Assembly (NCBI RefSeq): GCF_031157315.1
Contig: NZ_JAVIFU010000022.1
Coordinates: 52,675-116,674 of the forward strand
DNA length: 64,000 nt
Direction of reading: 5' to 3'
Source: Paenibacillus sp. LHD-38
Lineage (GTDB): Bacteria > Bacillota > Bacilli > Paenibacillales > Paenibacillaceae
The notes beneath the pieces were generated by a model that was given only the letters and a program-made list of their open reading frames with translations, was not told where the DNA came from and made no database searches. A program made the translations under genes and the position numbers. Shown one piece after another: positions 45,361 through 53,721 of the stretch. Every line of letters starts with the position of its first letter. Positions within the stretch are counted from its first letter, which is position 1.

Positions 45361-46253
45361 GTGACGCCGATTACTTCAAAAATATGCCGCATGACAAAAA
45401 CGATCCGAACCCGTTCCTCGCCATCTATATGGATCAGAGCATCCCCTTTAATGAGGAAGCAAAGGCAGCTTACCTCAAGGACTGCTCCAGCAAATCACGG
45501 CAATTTCTATTGCCCGTGCTGCGGCCCTTCGCGAGGCTGATGATTATCGTGCTGCAAATTTATAAAATCATCGTGCCGAAGGCGCTCACGTCTTCCCGCC
45601 TGCTGCACCGCGTGCTGCATTTCGGAATGAAAACATTCGTGAGCCCGAGCGCCAACTTTATGATATTGCGACATTTTTATCTCGGCTCGGAAGTGCTCGG
45701 CTTTATTCGAGACAATGTTCCCGGCGTCCAGATCGAGATGAACCCGCTAAAGCCAACTCATCTTGGGCCGGTTAAGGATGATCTTTTTTTGATCCACGAC
45801 CTGAATTTGTACAATTTTGTCATTAATCTTAACCGAGAGCTGCGCGAGAAAGGAATCGAGGTAACGAAGCAAGAATTGCTTAATTTCAATGCGATTACCT
45901 CTTCTCGCGTGCCCATTGAGCCAATGCCAAGACGTTGGACCAATTTTATGGATTTAACGACAGCAATTGAATGCTTTACGCCCGTTTACCAAATGTTCCT
46001 GACAGACAATGATTTCTGGCGGGCAACCAATTCGCTGCAGCTTGATGAGACAATCGGCATTCTCGCTTCCAAAATTATCGGCAGCAACGATCGGCTTGCG
46101 CTTATCAACAACAAGCATCCGATGGTGCCGCTAACGACGCTGAAGGCAGGCTTTCGGCTTGTCCTGCATGGCCTGGCGACAGAGCAGCTCCACGCGCTGC
46201 TCGTTGAGCTTAAGCTGAAGCAGCAGGCCGTAGCAGGAAGCGTAAGCCTCTAG
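45357..46253 (+). CDS. unrecognised partner of the KAS III-oxidase fusion
   Basis: 298 aa. Overlaps the fusion gene by ATGA, so the two are translationally coupled. The N-terminal 50 residues are polar (DKNDPNPFLAIYMDQSIPF), then come hydrophobic helices at about 58-80 and 95-120 (SANFMILRHFYLGSEVLGFI), which may associate with membrane or bind lipid. Several His and Asp/Glu (LRHFYLGSE, FLIHDLNLYN, LDETIG) could be ligands. I do not recognise a characterised family; it may be an existing DUF. Context points to lipid or polyketide modification. Confidence 0.7.
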   Translation: MSDADYFKNMPHDKNDPNPFLAIYMDQSIPFNEEAKAAYLKDCSSKSRQFLLPVLRPFARLMIIVLQIYKIIVPKALTSSRLLHRVLHFGMKTFVSPSANFMILRHFYLGSEVLGFIRDNVPGVQIEMNPLKPTHLGPVKDDLFLIHDLNLYNFVINLNRELREKGIEVTKQELLNFNAITSSRVPIEPMPRRWTNFMDLTTAIECFTPVYQMFLTDNDFWRATNSLQLDETIGILASKIIGSNDRLALINNKHPMVPLTTLKAGFRLVLHGLATEQLHALLVELKLKQQAVAGSVSL

Positions 46254-46268
46254 CCCTTTTTAGCCTTT

Positions 46269-46361
46269 CAAGCGTAACACTTTTGCCGTCCTCTGCGGCA
46301 AAAGCTCGTTTCGCGGAGAGATAGAAGCAGATTTATTAGTGAAAACTTATAAATTCTTAAG
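46269..46361 (+). repeat. dispersed ~95-bp repeat, copy 3 of 4 (divergent 5' part)
   Basis: Begins CAAGCGTAA 15 nt after the previous stop. The usual AACGGC hairpin is replaced so that CTTTTGCCG pairs with CGGCAAAAG (9 bp), while the invariant GCGGCAAAAGCTCGTTTCGC and the CTTATAAATTCTTA tail are kept. Followed by a terminator. Confidence 0.8.
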
Positions 46362-46373
46362 TATGCACAAAGA

Positions 46374-46410
46374 AACAAGGCAGCCGCCGCGTCCGCGGGG
46401 CTGCCTTGTT
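46374..46410. terminator. strong bidirectional terminator
   Basis: AACAAGGCAGCC and GGCTGCCTTGTT form a perfect 12-bp stem with an inner CCGC/GCGG, exiting into TTTTGC on the plus strand, between convergent genes. Confidence 0.85.
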
Positions 46411-46434
46411 TTTGCTTATGACTATCTTTCAATA

Positions 46435-47673
46435 TTATTGGCGAGTTACCGTAAAGCCCTTTTTCTCCAACAGCGGAACTATGCCGTTCTCGCCCAGCAT
46501 GTGGGCAGCACCCACAACCACAAAATAAGTTTTGCTCGTACTGTCGTTCAAATAGCCCGTTATTTTCTCTACCATTGGTGCGTTACGGTCTGTCAGCAGC
46601 GCTTTATTAAACTCTTCGTTAGCCGAAGTTGCCTCGGTCAGCTCAAGCAACTGCTTCTCGTCGCCGGTTACCCACATATCCGTAAGCGCATCAATGCCGG
46701 AATCCTCAGCATAATAATTCTCGATTGAAGCATTTACCATTTCCTCTTGCAGCTCGTCAGAGAAATGATCGAACATTTGAAGCTGATATTCGATCGACTC
46801 CAGCTCAAGAATCGGCTTTTTGTTTGCATTCGATTGCTCTAGGAAATGCGCGTCGATCCCGATTCCCGCATCATAGCCCGATTGCGTTGTCGACAGAAAG
46901 TCGATGGTGGAAGATACGCTCCATGGCTTATAAGTATCGAGTGCATTTTCCGCCGCGCCGTTCTCTTTCAAAATTTCGCCCAGCTTCTTGTAGGCTTCAT
47001 CTGAAATATGATCTTTGAGCGTTGTGTTATCTTTGTATACGCTTAAATCCATGACAAGCTTTTGTACATCCGCATTGTTCATTTTTGAAATATCAGCCTC
47101 TACAACGAGATAGTCCGACGCTTCATATGCGTCCTGAATTTCTGGGCGGAGCGGATACATCGCTTCATTCGCAATATGTATCGAGCCTAGCAGATAAACG
47201 GTGCTGCCCGCCTTTTCAACCTTCCATAGGAAGCCGCGGCTCGGTTCTTTTACCTGCAGTGAGATTGACCGCTGCTCCTTATTCCATGTCACCTCATAAC
47301 CTGCTGCTTCGCTTACCGTACGCAAAGGAATATAGGCGGTGCCTTTTACAAGCCTAGGAGCGGCAAGCAAACCTTGCTCCGTCTCGTTAACCATTGCTCC
47401 CAGGTTGTCGATTTGGAATAAAAGAACGAGTCCTTCTTTCTTTCCAGTTATGACTTTGTTCTTCTGATCCCATGTTACTTGGAAATCAAGCTTTTGCAGC
47501 AGCAGCTTTGCGGGAACTAGGGTTGTCCCCTTTTCCATAATAGGCTGTAAGCCGCCCAACTGCACCTGCTCGTCCTCGACCCATACGGAAATGGGCTTAG
47601 CCTCTGCTTGAATGGTAGAAACGAATGAAAATAATAGAGCTAATGATAAAAATAATGCCGAAAGCTTTTTCAT
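46435..47673 (-). CDS. secreted TraB/GumN-family protein with copper-amine-oxidase N-terminal repeats
   Basis: 412 aa: signal peptide (1-24), two copper amine oxidase N-terminal-like repeats (about 30-140; GTTLVPAKLLLQKLDFQVTW and GTAYIPLRTVSEAAGYEVTW), and a TraB/GumN domain (about 145-412) with GSIHIANE, GIDAHFLEQSNANKKPI and the final VVGAAHMLGENGIVPLLEK. TraB/GumN proteins are putative metalloproteases with paired GxxH and Glu motifs. ATG 47673 follows GGGGAGA; a TTG at 47697 overlaps that site. Confidence 0.87.
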   Translation of the reverse strand: MKKLSALFLSLALLFSFVSTIQAEAKPISVWVEDEQVQLGGLQPIMEKGTTLVPAKLLLQKLDFQVTWDQKNKVITGKKEGLVLLFQIDNLGAMVNETEQGLLAAPRLVKGTAYIPLRTVSEAAGYEVTWNKEQRSISLQVKEPSRGFLWKVEKAGSTVYLLGSIHIANEAMYPLRPEIQDAYEASDYLVVEADISKMNNADVQKLVMDLSVYKDNTTLKDHISDEAYKKLGEILKENGAAENALDTYKPWSVSSTIDFLSTTQSGYDAGIGIDAHFLEQSNANKKPILELESIEYQLQMFDHFSDELQEEMVNASIENYYAEDSGIDALTDMWVTGDEKQLLELTEATSANEEFNKALLTDRNAPMVEKITGYLNDSTSKTYFVVVGAAHMLGENGIVPLLEKKGFTVTRQ

Positions 47674-47841
47674 TTGCGGCTCTCTCCCCTTCTTCAATCC
47701 ATGTTACGCATCACACTCTCATTCCATATTTTACATAAAATTGCCACGCAAATGCCAGTTCGGAAAATACGAATCTAGTTTTCGTTGCAACTCTTCCAGC
47801 TAATCGCATATAATGCGGCTTCCTATAAATCAGCTGCTGCA

Positions 47842-49455
47842 TTACAAAAAACGATAGCCCAAAAACCGATCCGCATTTCTCATGCTTGCCCATATATCCG
47901 GACTTTCCCCGCCCACATACCAGTAGGCTAATCCTGCTAGCTTGGCTTCTGCTGCCAGCTTGTATTTGGCCGTTAAGGAGCGTCCGTCCTCAACCCAAAT
48001 TTGATGTTTCACGCCATTCTTCACATAAGCAGCCGTATACTGGCCTAATTTCGCATCCCATTTTGGCTTAATCGCATACTTGCTCATAATTGTATTTTGC
48101 TGATCCAGCGAAATGAATTCAGAAGATTCTACGCTTCCGTCTTTCTTCAAATCCCAATCACGGTTATAAAAAGGCAGCGCCAAAATAACCTTTTCGCGGG
48201 GTACTGCTTTGACCAGCTTGTTGACTGCAGCTTCGTCAAAGCCTAAGGATGCGTTAGGACCCGCTATTGGGCTTCCGCCCCAATGCTCGTCATAACCCAT
48301 CAATACGACATAGTCCGCTTGCACGCCAAGCGCGGAGTAGTCAAACGCATCCGTCCAATCCGTCCCGCGGTCTGGAGATACATCAATCGAGAGCGTGATG
48401 TTCATCGCCTTCAGCTTCTTTGCTAATTCCGTTACGAATGCGGTCAGCGCTGCACGGTCCTGCGGGGCTACATTTTCAAAGTCGATGTTAAGCCCGTCAA
48501 TTCCGTATTTTTTGGCATAGGCCGCAAGCTTGGATACCAAGGTGCTGCGTGAAGCCGATTGGGACAAAATCTGATGAGTCATGTCTTGGTCGGACCGATT
48601 GCCGACGAGCGCCCAAACCTTTTTATTATGCTTCTTTGCCCATGTGACAAGGGAGGGATCCGCGTTATCGGACAGTTCACCCGAAGCTTCTATAAAGAAC
48701 CAACGTGGAGACAAGGTGTTAACGTTGGACTGCAAGATATTGTTTTCATATTGCTGCGTCGTCTGGGCATACTGCCAGCCGAGCTTAATCGACTCCTTTG
48801 GCTTAGCGGCAAGCTCTGCTGCCCATTTCTCGTTTTGCAGCACCCGATGAATCATGACAGCCGTTTCCTGCCTCGTTATCGGATCTTCAGGACGGAAATA
48901 CCCATTGCTGTCACCCTGCATAAGTCCAAGGCTGCGCACCGCTGCTACGGATGGAATCGCCCAAGCCGCAATGCGGGCGTCATCGGCAAAACCCGCTTTT
49001 GCGCTTGTGCCATTATTTTGTTTTTTCAATACCCGTGTTAATAATACGGCAGCCTCCTGCCTTGTTACGGGCTTAGCCGGCGCAAAAAGGCTTGTGCTTA
49101 CGCCATCCGCTAAGCCCAGCTGCACGGCTGCTTGGATCCAGCCATAATACCAAGCCTTCTTCGCTACATCGGTGAACGGAGTGATGGGGCTGGCTGCCTG
49201 CTCGAGTCCGAGCAGCCGGTCCAGCACTGTAACAAACTCGGCTCTCGTAATCGACGCAGCAGGAGAGAAGCTGCGCCCGGACGTTCCCGTTATTATTTTT
49301 TTATTATATAGATCAATGATTTCCTGCTTTGCATAGCTGTTTGATATATCATCGAAAGGCAGCAGGCTTTGCGCGCCAACCGTATGCACCGAAGCTGTGA
49401 TCATGCCAAACAGTACAAATGCCGTAACTACGAATCTATTAAAAATATGCTTCAC
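47842..49455 (-). CDS. SLH-domain protein with GH18 (YaaH/chitinase-like) domain
   Basis: 537 aa: signal peptide (1-28), three SLH repeats (about 32-215; FDDISNSYAKQEIIDLYNKK, ITRAEFVTVLDRLL, TRQEAAVLLTRVL, TRQETAVMIHRVL), then GH18 (about 225-537) with catalytic DGLNIDFEN and the terminal WYVGGESPDIW motif. SLH repeats anchor it to pyruvylated wall polymers. The GH18 domain is of the spore-germination YaaH/YdhD type acting on N-acetylglucosamine polymers. A typical Paenibacillus surface protein. Confidence 0.92.
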   Translation of the reverse strand: MKHIFNRFVVTAFVLFGMITASVHTVGAQSLLPFDDISNSYAKQEIIDLYNKKIITGTSGRSFSPAASITRAEFVTVLDRLLGLEQAASPITPFTDVAKKAWYYGWIQAAVQLGLADGVSTSLFAPAKPVTRQEAAVLLTRVLKKQNNGTSAKAGFADDARIAAWAIPSVAAVRSLGLMQGDSNGYFRPEDPITRQETAVMIHRVLQNEKWAAELAAKPKESIKLGWQYAQTTQQYENNILQSNVNTLSPRWFFIEASGELSDNADPSLVTWAKKHNKKVWALVGNRSDQDMTHQILSQSASRSTLVSKLAAYAKKYGIDGLNIDFENVAPQDRAALTAFVTELAKKLKAMNITLSIDVSPDRGTDWTDAFDYSALGVQADYVVLMGYDEHWGGSPIAGPNASLGFDEAAVNKLVKAVPREKVILALPFYNRDWDLKKDGSVESSEFISLDQQNTIMSKYAIKPKWDAKLGQYTAAYVKNGVKHQIWVEDGRSLTAKYKLAAEAKLAGLAYWYVGGESPDIWASMRNADRFLGYRFL

Positions 49456-49888
49456 GAGTACCCTCCTAAAGAGACCAATCCTCGAAGCATATCAAACTTT
49501 CTTCTATTACTCATTGCTAAATTATTGGTAGAACAGGACTTATCTTGTTGGCGGACGCCGTTTAAACCTGCAAGAACTTTACTATGAAGCCATCCCTGTT
49601 CAGGGAAAGAACAATGGTATTCTGCGTTCCATTCGTACTGAATTGTCCCCTGGCATTCCAGTCACGATGGTATTCGTGCGCCATCGGTCGAATAAGAAAG
49701 AACGGCTTGCCATTTTGTGTACCAATCGCACACTGCCAGAGGATGAAATTATTCGGATCTACGGAATTCGTTAGGACATTGAAGTGTTCTTTAAGTGCGC
49801 CAAATCCTTGGTTTTTCATAAAATGATGGTAACTCTTTATAAAACTTAAGGGCTTTATCTTGTACGTATTTATCATGTCATGAACTTG
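49456..49888. other. stretch holding only an IS remnant
   Basis: About 430 bases between two minus-strand genes. The right part is the IS4-type transposase fragment listed separately; 49456-49531 shows nothing recognisable. No terminal inverted repeats or target duplication could be found. Confidence 0.5.
49532..49849 (+). pseudogene. IS4-family transposase C-terminal fragment
   Basis: One frame reads TYLVGGRRLNLQELYYEAIP, then TMVFVRHRSNKKERLAILCT, NRTLPEDEIIRIYGIR, stop, DIEVFFKCAKSLVF. This is the conserved Y2R/C1 region of IS4-type DDE transposases, where IRIYGxRWDIEVFFK is diagnostic. The Trp codon is TAG here (49772-49774), and the N-terminal catalytic part is gone. Dead insertion-sequence debris. 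Confidence 0.75.
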
Positions 49889-51559
49889 TTATTCCCGGCT
49901 TCGGATATAGTCCGCCGTACGAATGGCTAGTGCGACGGTCGTAAGTGTTGGATTGGCGCCTCCTATGGGAGGGAGAACACTGTTATCCGCCACATAAAGA
50001 CCGCTTATCGCGTGAATTTGTCCATACCGGTTGGCAGCGGAGGTTAAAGGGTCGTCTCCCATGCGACTTGTTCCGAACTCATGGTAATCGGCGCCTGGCA
50101 GAACCCGGCAAATGTCGGGTTGACCGTTAGATCCAAACCAGTTAGGTTGACTCGCGATGGAAGCTTGCCGCATACCAGCCTCCATACGCCGGATCACTTC
50201 GAGATCCCGAGGGGAATAAGTAAGTCGGGCTTTAATGGTTGGTACGCCGTAGATATCTTTGTCTGAAGGGTCCAGGAATACATGATTCTCGTAACGGCTT
50301 TCCATTTGACCGAAGCCAAGTAAAGAGATTTTCCACTCAGTTTGCGAAGGTTTAATCTGAAACTGCTGGTACCAGTTGTACCAAACATCTCCCCCGGGAC
50401 CGTGGATTTGAATTTGATAGGGCCGATCCTCCGATTGTGGAATGAGTATGCCGAGAACACCGGAAATTTCCGGAAAAGCCGAGGTATCCAAACGGATGGT
50501 TGTCGAAAGAAAGGTATGATGACTCAAATAATGACCAATTGCACGTCCAGGAATGCCGGAGTTGAGAAGCAAACGCGGTGTTTGATAAACGTTTGCGGAC
50601 AACACAACTGTCTTTGCTCGGATTATAAATGACTTTCCATCGGGTGTCATCACCTTTACTCCGGCAGCTTTTGCCCCATCGGTCAGCACTTGAACGGCTC
50701 TCGCATGAATGGCCAAATCGAAGGCTCCAAGATTCATCGCTTTGGCTAGGAAAAGAATAGAGCTAAACGCTGGACTCGAATGGATCTCGCCAAATCGGGT
50801 TGGCTGCAGATCAATCGCGAACGGGAGACCCGTGACATTCGCAAAGCCTTTGAAACGAAGCCGTTCCAACAAAATTTGCTGAATCGTCGATTCCTCCGTA
50901 TAGCCCTTTGAGACATTCATCACTTCTTCAGCCAAATTGTAATAGGGCTCCATTTCCTCCGGGGTTACCGGCCATTCCTTTTTCATTAGAGAAGGAAGAA
51001 CGCGCGGGCTGACTGTTCCCCAAAACAACGTTTTTCCACCAAGAGCAATGACCTCTCGTGCAGACGGCAAATCGGGCAGCATTTGTCCGATGGGATTTGA
51101 AATTTTTGGATTTAGAAAATAGTCGCCGGAAGTAGCACTGCCCAGTGTCGGAATGTTCCAATAATGGGTGGGCAGCATCAGCCCTCCCGCCTCCACAAGC
51201 CCGACCCGTTTTCCGCTGAATCCCCATTGTTCGCACAAACGCCAGAGAACGGCACCTCCACCGGCCCCCGAGCCGACAATAAGAACATCATATTCCTTCT
51301 CGGCCATCTTTTCGACCGGAATGTGAGGAATCCAATTATCCATATAAGATACAGGCTCGGTCGAGCTGCAATCAGGCAAATCCAGTGCTGCCGATACGTC
51401 CGCCGCGGGCAGAGGGATTCGCACGCAATGTCCGCCGATTTCTATACCAGGGTCGATCAATTCGGGATTTAGCTCCAATAATTTTTCTACAGGGATCCGA
51501 ATTTTGGACGCAATGTCTTGTAGAGTATCTCTCCGATCGGCGACATAGATTCGCAACAA
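49889..51559 (-). CDS. GMC-family oxidoreductase with N-terminal LysM domain
   Basis: 556 aa from TTG 51559, which follows GGGAG by 7 nt; the frame is open to 51643. A LysM motif (about 1-50; DTLQDIASKIRIPVEKLLEL, GIEIGGHCVRIP) precedes a flavoprotein: FAD-binding DVLIVGSGAGGGAVLWRL, then GGKTLFWGTVSPR, and the C-terminal catalytic His in YHEFGTSRMGDD and Asn in GGANPTLTTVALA. GMC enzymes oxidise alcohols or sugars. There is no visible signal peptide although LysM usually binds peptidoglycan, which is odd. Confidence 0.85.
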   Translation of the reverse strand: MLRIYVADRRDTLQDIASKIRIPVEKLLELNPELIDPGIEIGGHCVRIPLPAADVSAALDLPDCSSTEPVSYMDNWIPHIPVEKMAEKEYDVLIVGSGAGGGAVLWRLCEQWGFSGKRVGLVEAGGLMLPTHYWNIPTLGSATSGDYFLNPKISNPIGQMLPDLPSAREVIALGGKTLFWGTVSPRVLPSLMKKEWPVTPEEMEPYYNLAEEVMNVSKGYTEESTIQQILLERLRFKGFANVTGLPFAIDLQPTRFGEIHSSPAFSSILFLAKAMNLGAFDLAIHARAVQVLTDGAKAAGVKVMTPDGKSFIIRAKTVVLSANVYQTPRLLLNSGIPGRAIGHYLSHHTFLSTTIRLDTSAFPEISGVLGILIPQSEDRPYQIQIHGPGGDVWYNWYQQFQIKPSQTEWKISLLGFGQMESRYENHVFLDPSDKDIYGVPTIKARLTYSPRDLEVIRRMEAGMRQASIASQPNWFGSNGQPDICRVLPGADYHEFGTSRMGDDPLTSAANRYGQIHAISGLYVADNSVLPPIGGANPTLTTVALAIRTADYIRSRE

Positions 51560-51791
51560 AGCATCACTCCCTTTATCCATTCCTATATATAGATCATTCT
51601 TGTTCTTTAGATAAATAATCACCTCATTAAATTTATATGTCATTACAGTTTATCCACATTTCGGTTTAAGTTCTTCTTTTTCCGAAATACAAAGAACCAC
51701 TGCCAGCGCGGCAATGGCTCTTTGTTCGCTGCAGCTAACGCTAACGGTTTGCTACAATTGCATCTATTTCACTCTTCAGTAACAAATATCT

Positions 51792-51953
51792 ATGCACGCT
51801 TCTCAAAATAGGACCGACCACCGCACATTAGGCGGCTTGTTTCACTTGCTTTGTGATGAAGTAAATCAATTAGATTGGGCGATAATGGATCTCCGGTTTG
51901 CCCTGTTACATCAAGGCTTACCTGCCCAATTTAAGCTGCGAAAGTTGAGTTAA
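51792..51953 (+). CDS. short ORF of doubtful reality
   Basis: 53 codons with protein-like composition (LFHLLCDEVNQLDWAIMDLR, then a basic C-terminus), but no ribosome binding site before the ATG and no recognised family. More likely the tail of a lost gene than an active one. Confidence 0.2.
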   Translation: MHASQNRTDHRTLGGLFHLLCDEVNQLDWAIMDLRFALLHQGLPAQFKLRKLS

Positions 51954-51984
51954 AAACTTACCTATCCTTGCATTTTCAAAAAAA

Positions 51985-52020
51985 ACGACCGCTTCCCCAT
52001 GCCAAGCGGGAGACGGTCGT
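51985..52020 (-). terminator. intrinsic terminator of the ring-cleaving dioxygenase gene
   Basis: ACGACCG (51985-51991) and CGGTCGT (52014-52020) with an inner TCCC/GGGA stem; on the minus strand followed by TTTTTTTTG. It is 70 nt past the stop. Confidence 0.8.
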
Positions 52021-52090
52021 CTTTGTTATTGGTGCTTCAACCAACGGCTTCGTGCCTTGTTATGAATACTCGAAGCCAAGGTCCGCACGC

Positions 52091-53068
52091 TTATTCGTTC
52101 GGTTTGGTATGCAGCGGTTTTAATCTGGACTCAATTTGCGCACGCTGCGGTTCTAGGAATGGAGGCAGCGCCAGCGATTCTCCCAAGTGGTTAATATCTT
52201 CATCCGTAGCAAATCCAGGACCGTCAGTGGCTAGCTCAAACAAAATGCCGTTCGGCTCGCGGAAGTACAGCGAACGGAAATAGTAACGGTCAACGAAGCC
52301 GGAATTCGGAATTCGGACTCCGCGAATATGCTCGATCCACTCGCGAAGCTCCTCATCGTTATCAACTCGGAACGCTACATGATGCACGCCGCCATGGCCC
52401 TGCTGCTCACGTGGCAGATCATGCCGCTCTTCGATATGAACTTCAGCGCCGCTGCCGCCTTCACCGGTCTCATAAACGACGATATCCGGCTGCCCGGCAA
52501 TCGTAGACGGGTACTTTCCTTTTTCTCGGAATCCCATAAGCTGTGTCAGTACGAGTACGGTAGGCTCCGGGTTTTTGACCGTTAGCTGCACTGGACCAAG
52601 GCCAAGAATGCCGTATTCAGCCGGAACCATGCTTTTCTCCCAAGGAATACCGCCCTTAACGCCTTCGTTATGCTCATCGGACACGAGTACAAGCCGTTGT
52701 CCTTCAAAATCTCGGAATGCAATCGTTTGGCGGCCGGCCCGTTCAACGATATCGTCATGATCAACACTGAATTGCTCAAAGCGCTCCTTCCAATAACGAA
52801 GCGCGGCATCGCCTGCCACCCGAAGGGACAGAGAAGAAATACTGCTTGTGCCAGCGCGGTTTTTACCTGTCATAGGGAATTCGAAGAACGTAAGCTCTGT
52901 TCCCGGATTTCCCTTCTCATCCCCGTAAAACAAATGATAAACCGAAGTTTCGTCTTGGTTAACGGTTTTTTTGACCAAACGAAGGCCGAGCAGCTGCGTA
53001 TAAAAATCAAAATTACCGGCAGCTGTGCCTGTAATGGCGGATACGTGATGGATACCTTTGAGTTGCAT
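52091..53068 (-). CDS. ring-cleaving dioxygenase of the VOC superfamily (MhqO/MhqA-like)
   Basis: 325 aa with two tandem VOC modules: first metal site in GIHHVSAITG and second near GGVHHVAFRVDN and GILFELATDGPGF (His/His/Glu). MhqO-like enzymes cleave hydroquinone-type compounds and are induced by quinone stress. ATG 53068 follows GGGAGG. The upstream MarR gene on the same strand (59 nt away) and its palindromic operator suggest a two-gene quinone-responsive unit. Confidence 0.88.
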   Translation of the reverse strand: MQLKGIHHVSAITGTAAGNFDFYTQLLGLRLVKKTVNQDETSVYHLFYGDEKGNPGTELTFFEFPMTGKNRAGTSSISSLSLRVAGDAALRYWKERFEQFSVDHDDIVERAGRQTIAFRDFEGQRLVLVSDEHNEGVKGGIPWEKSMVPAEYGILGLGPVQLTVKNPEPTVLVLTQLMGFREKGKYPSTIAGQPDIVVYETGEGGSGAEVHIEERHDLPREQQGHGGVHHVAFRVDNDEELREWIEHIRGVRIPNSGFVDRYYFRSLYFREPNGILFELATDGPGFATDEDINHLGESLALPPFLEPQRAQIESRLKPLHTKPNE

Positions 53069-53127
53069 AAGAACAACCTCCCTCAATTGTTAGTAAAGCC
53101 TATACGTTTCTTTTATGACGTTTACTT

Positions 53128-53571
53128 TTAACTTTGTATTTTCTTTAGCAATTCGAGCAGTTGCCTCTTCTCTTCGCGGTTAAGAGCAGTATACTGCGCA
53201 GCCTGAAACTGCTCCTGCACCGGAACGACATCATCGAACAGCGCCTTGCCCTTTTCGGTTAACGATACGTATTTGGTCTTCCAAGCTTGCTCGCGCTCGA
53301 TATATCCCAATTCCTCAAGCTTGCCAAGCAGCTGCGTAATATTTCCTTTGGTGACAAAAAGCTTATCTGCCAGCTGCTGCTGTGTCAGCCGGTCATGCGC
53401 GCCTACCTGCGCAAGCACATCAAACTGGGCAGCGGTCAAGCCCCATTTCTTCAAATGCTGATGCGTTTCTCGCAGGCTATGGTTATACACACGCGATAAA
53501 CGAAACCATATCATTAAACCTAATCGCTCATCGCGTTTGGATAGGAAAGGTTCTGAATCATTTTGATCCAT
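53128..53571 (-). CDS. MarR family regulator (MhqR-like)
   Basis: 147 aa. Winged helix with recognition helix TQQQLADKLFVTKGNITQLL and wing GYIEREQAWKTKYVSLTEKG. ATG 53571 follows AGGAGGTG; the longer frame to 53631 runs through the operator. Adjacent to the ring-cleaving dioxygenase, as in quinone-sensing MhqR systems. Likely represses its own operon through the 26-bp palindrome upstream. Confidence 0.88.
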   Translation of the reverse strand: MDQNDSEPFLSKRDERLGLMIWFRLSRVYNHSLRETHQHLKKWGLTAAQFDVLAQVGAHDRLTQQQLADKLFVTKGNITQLLGKLEELGYIEREQAWKTKYVSLTEKGKALFDDVVPVQEQFQAAQYTALNREEKRQLLELLKKIQS

Positions 53572-53597
53572 TTGACCACCTCCTGCTTTCGTTCTTG

Positions 53598-53623
53598 TTA
53601 TCAGTTTAGATCTAAACTGATAA
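53598..53623. promoter_or_regulatory. perfect 26-bp palindrome, probable MarR operator
   Basis: Each arm is TTATCAGTTTAGA; the two arms meet without a spacer at AGATCT. It lies 27 bp before the MarR start, over the expected promoter, which suits repression by a MarR dimer. Confidence 0.8.
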
Positions 53624-53721
53624 ATTGTCAACGATTGACCAGCATTCCCCTACCCTGGACTAGGGCAGCCCGATTAACAATATGATAAGATAAGCGGATA
53701 CAACACGTAAGGAGATTTTGC

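Larger units (their letters stand above)
51560..52090. other. intergenic stretch with two hairpins and a short ORF
   Basis: Holds an imperfect hairpin at 51690-51724 (CAAAGA..TCTTTG with CCA/TGG and GCC/GGC), a 53-codon ORF at 51792-51953, and the terminator at 51985-52020. Nothing else recognised. Confidence 0.45.

Noticed and set aside
53287..53499. Plus-strand ORFs over the MarR gene
   Set aside because: Shadows of the minus-strand MarR frame.
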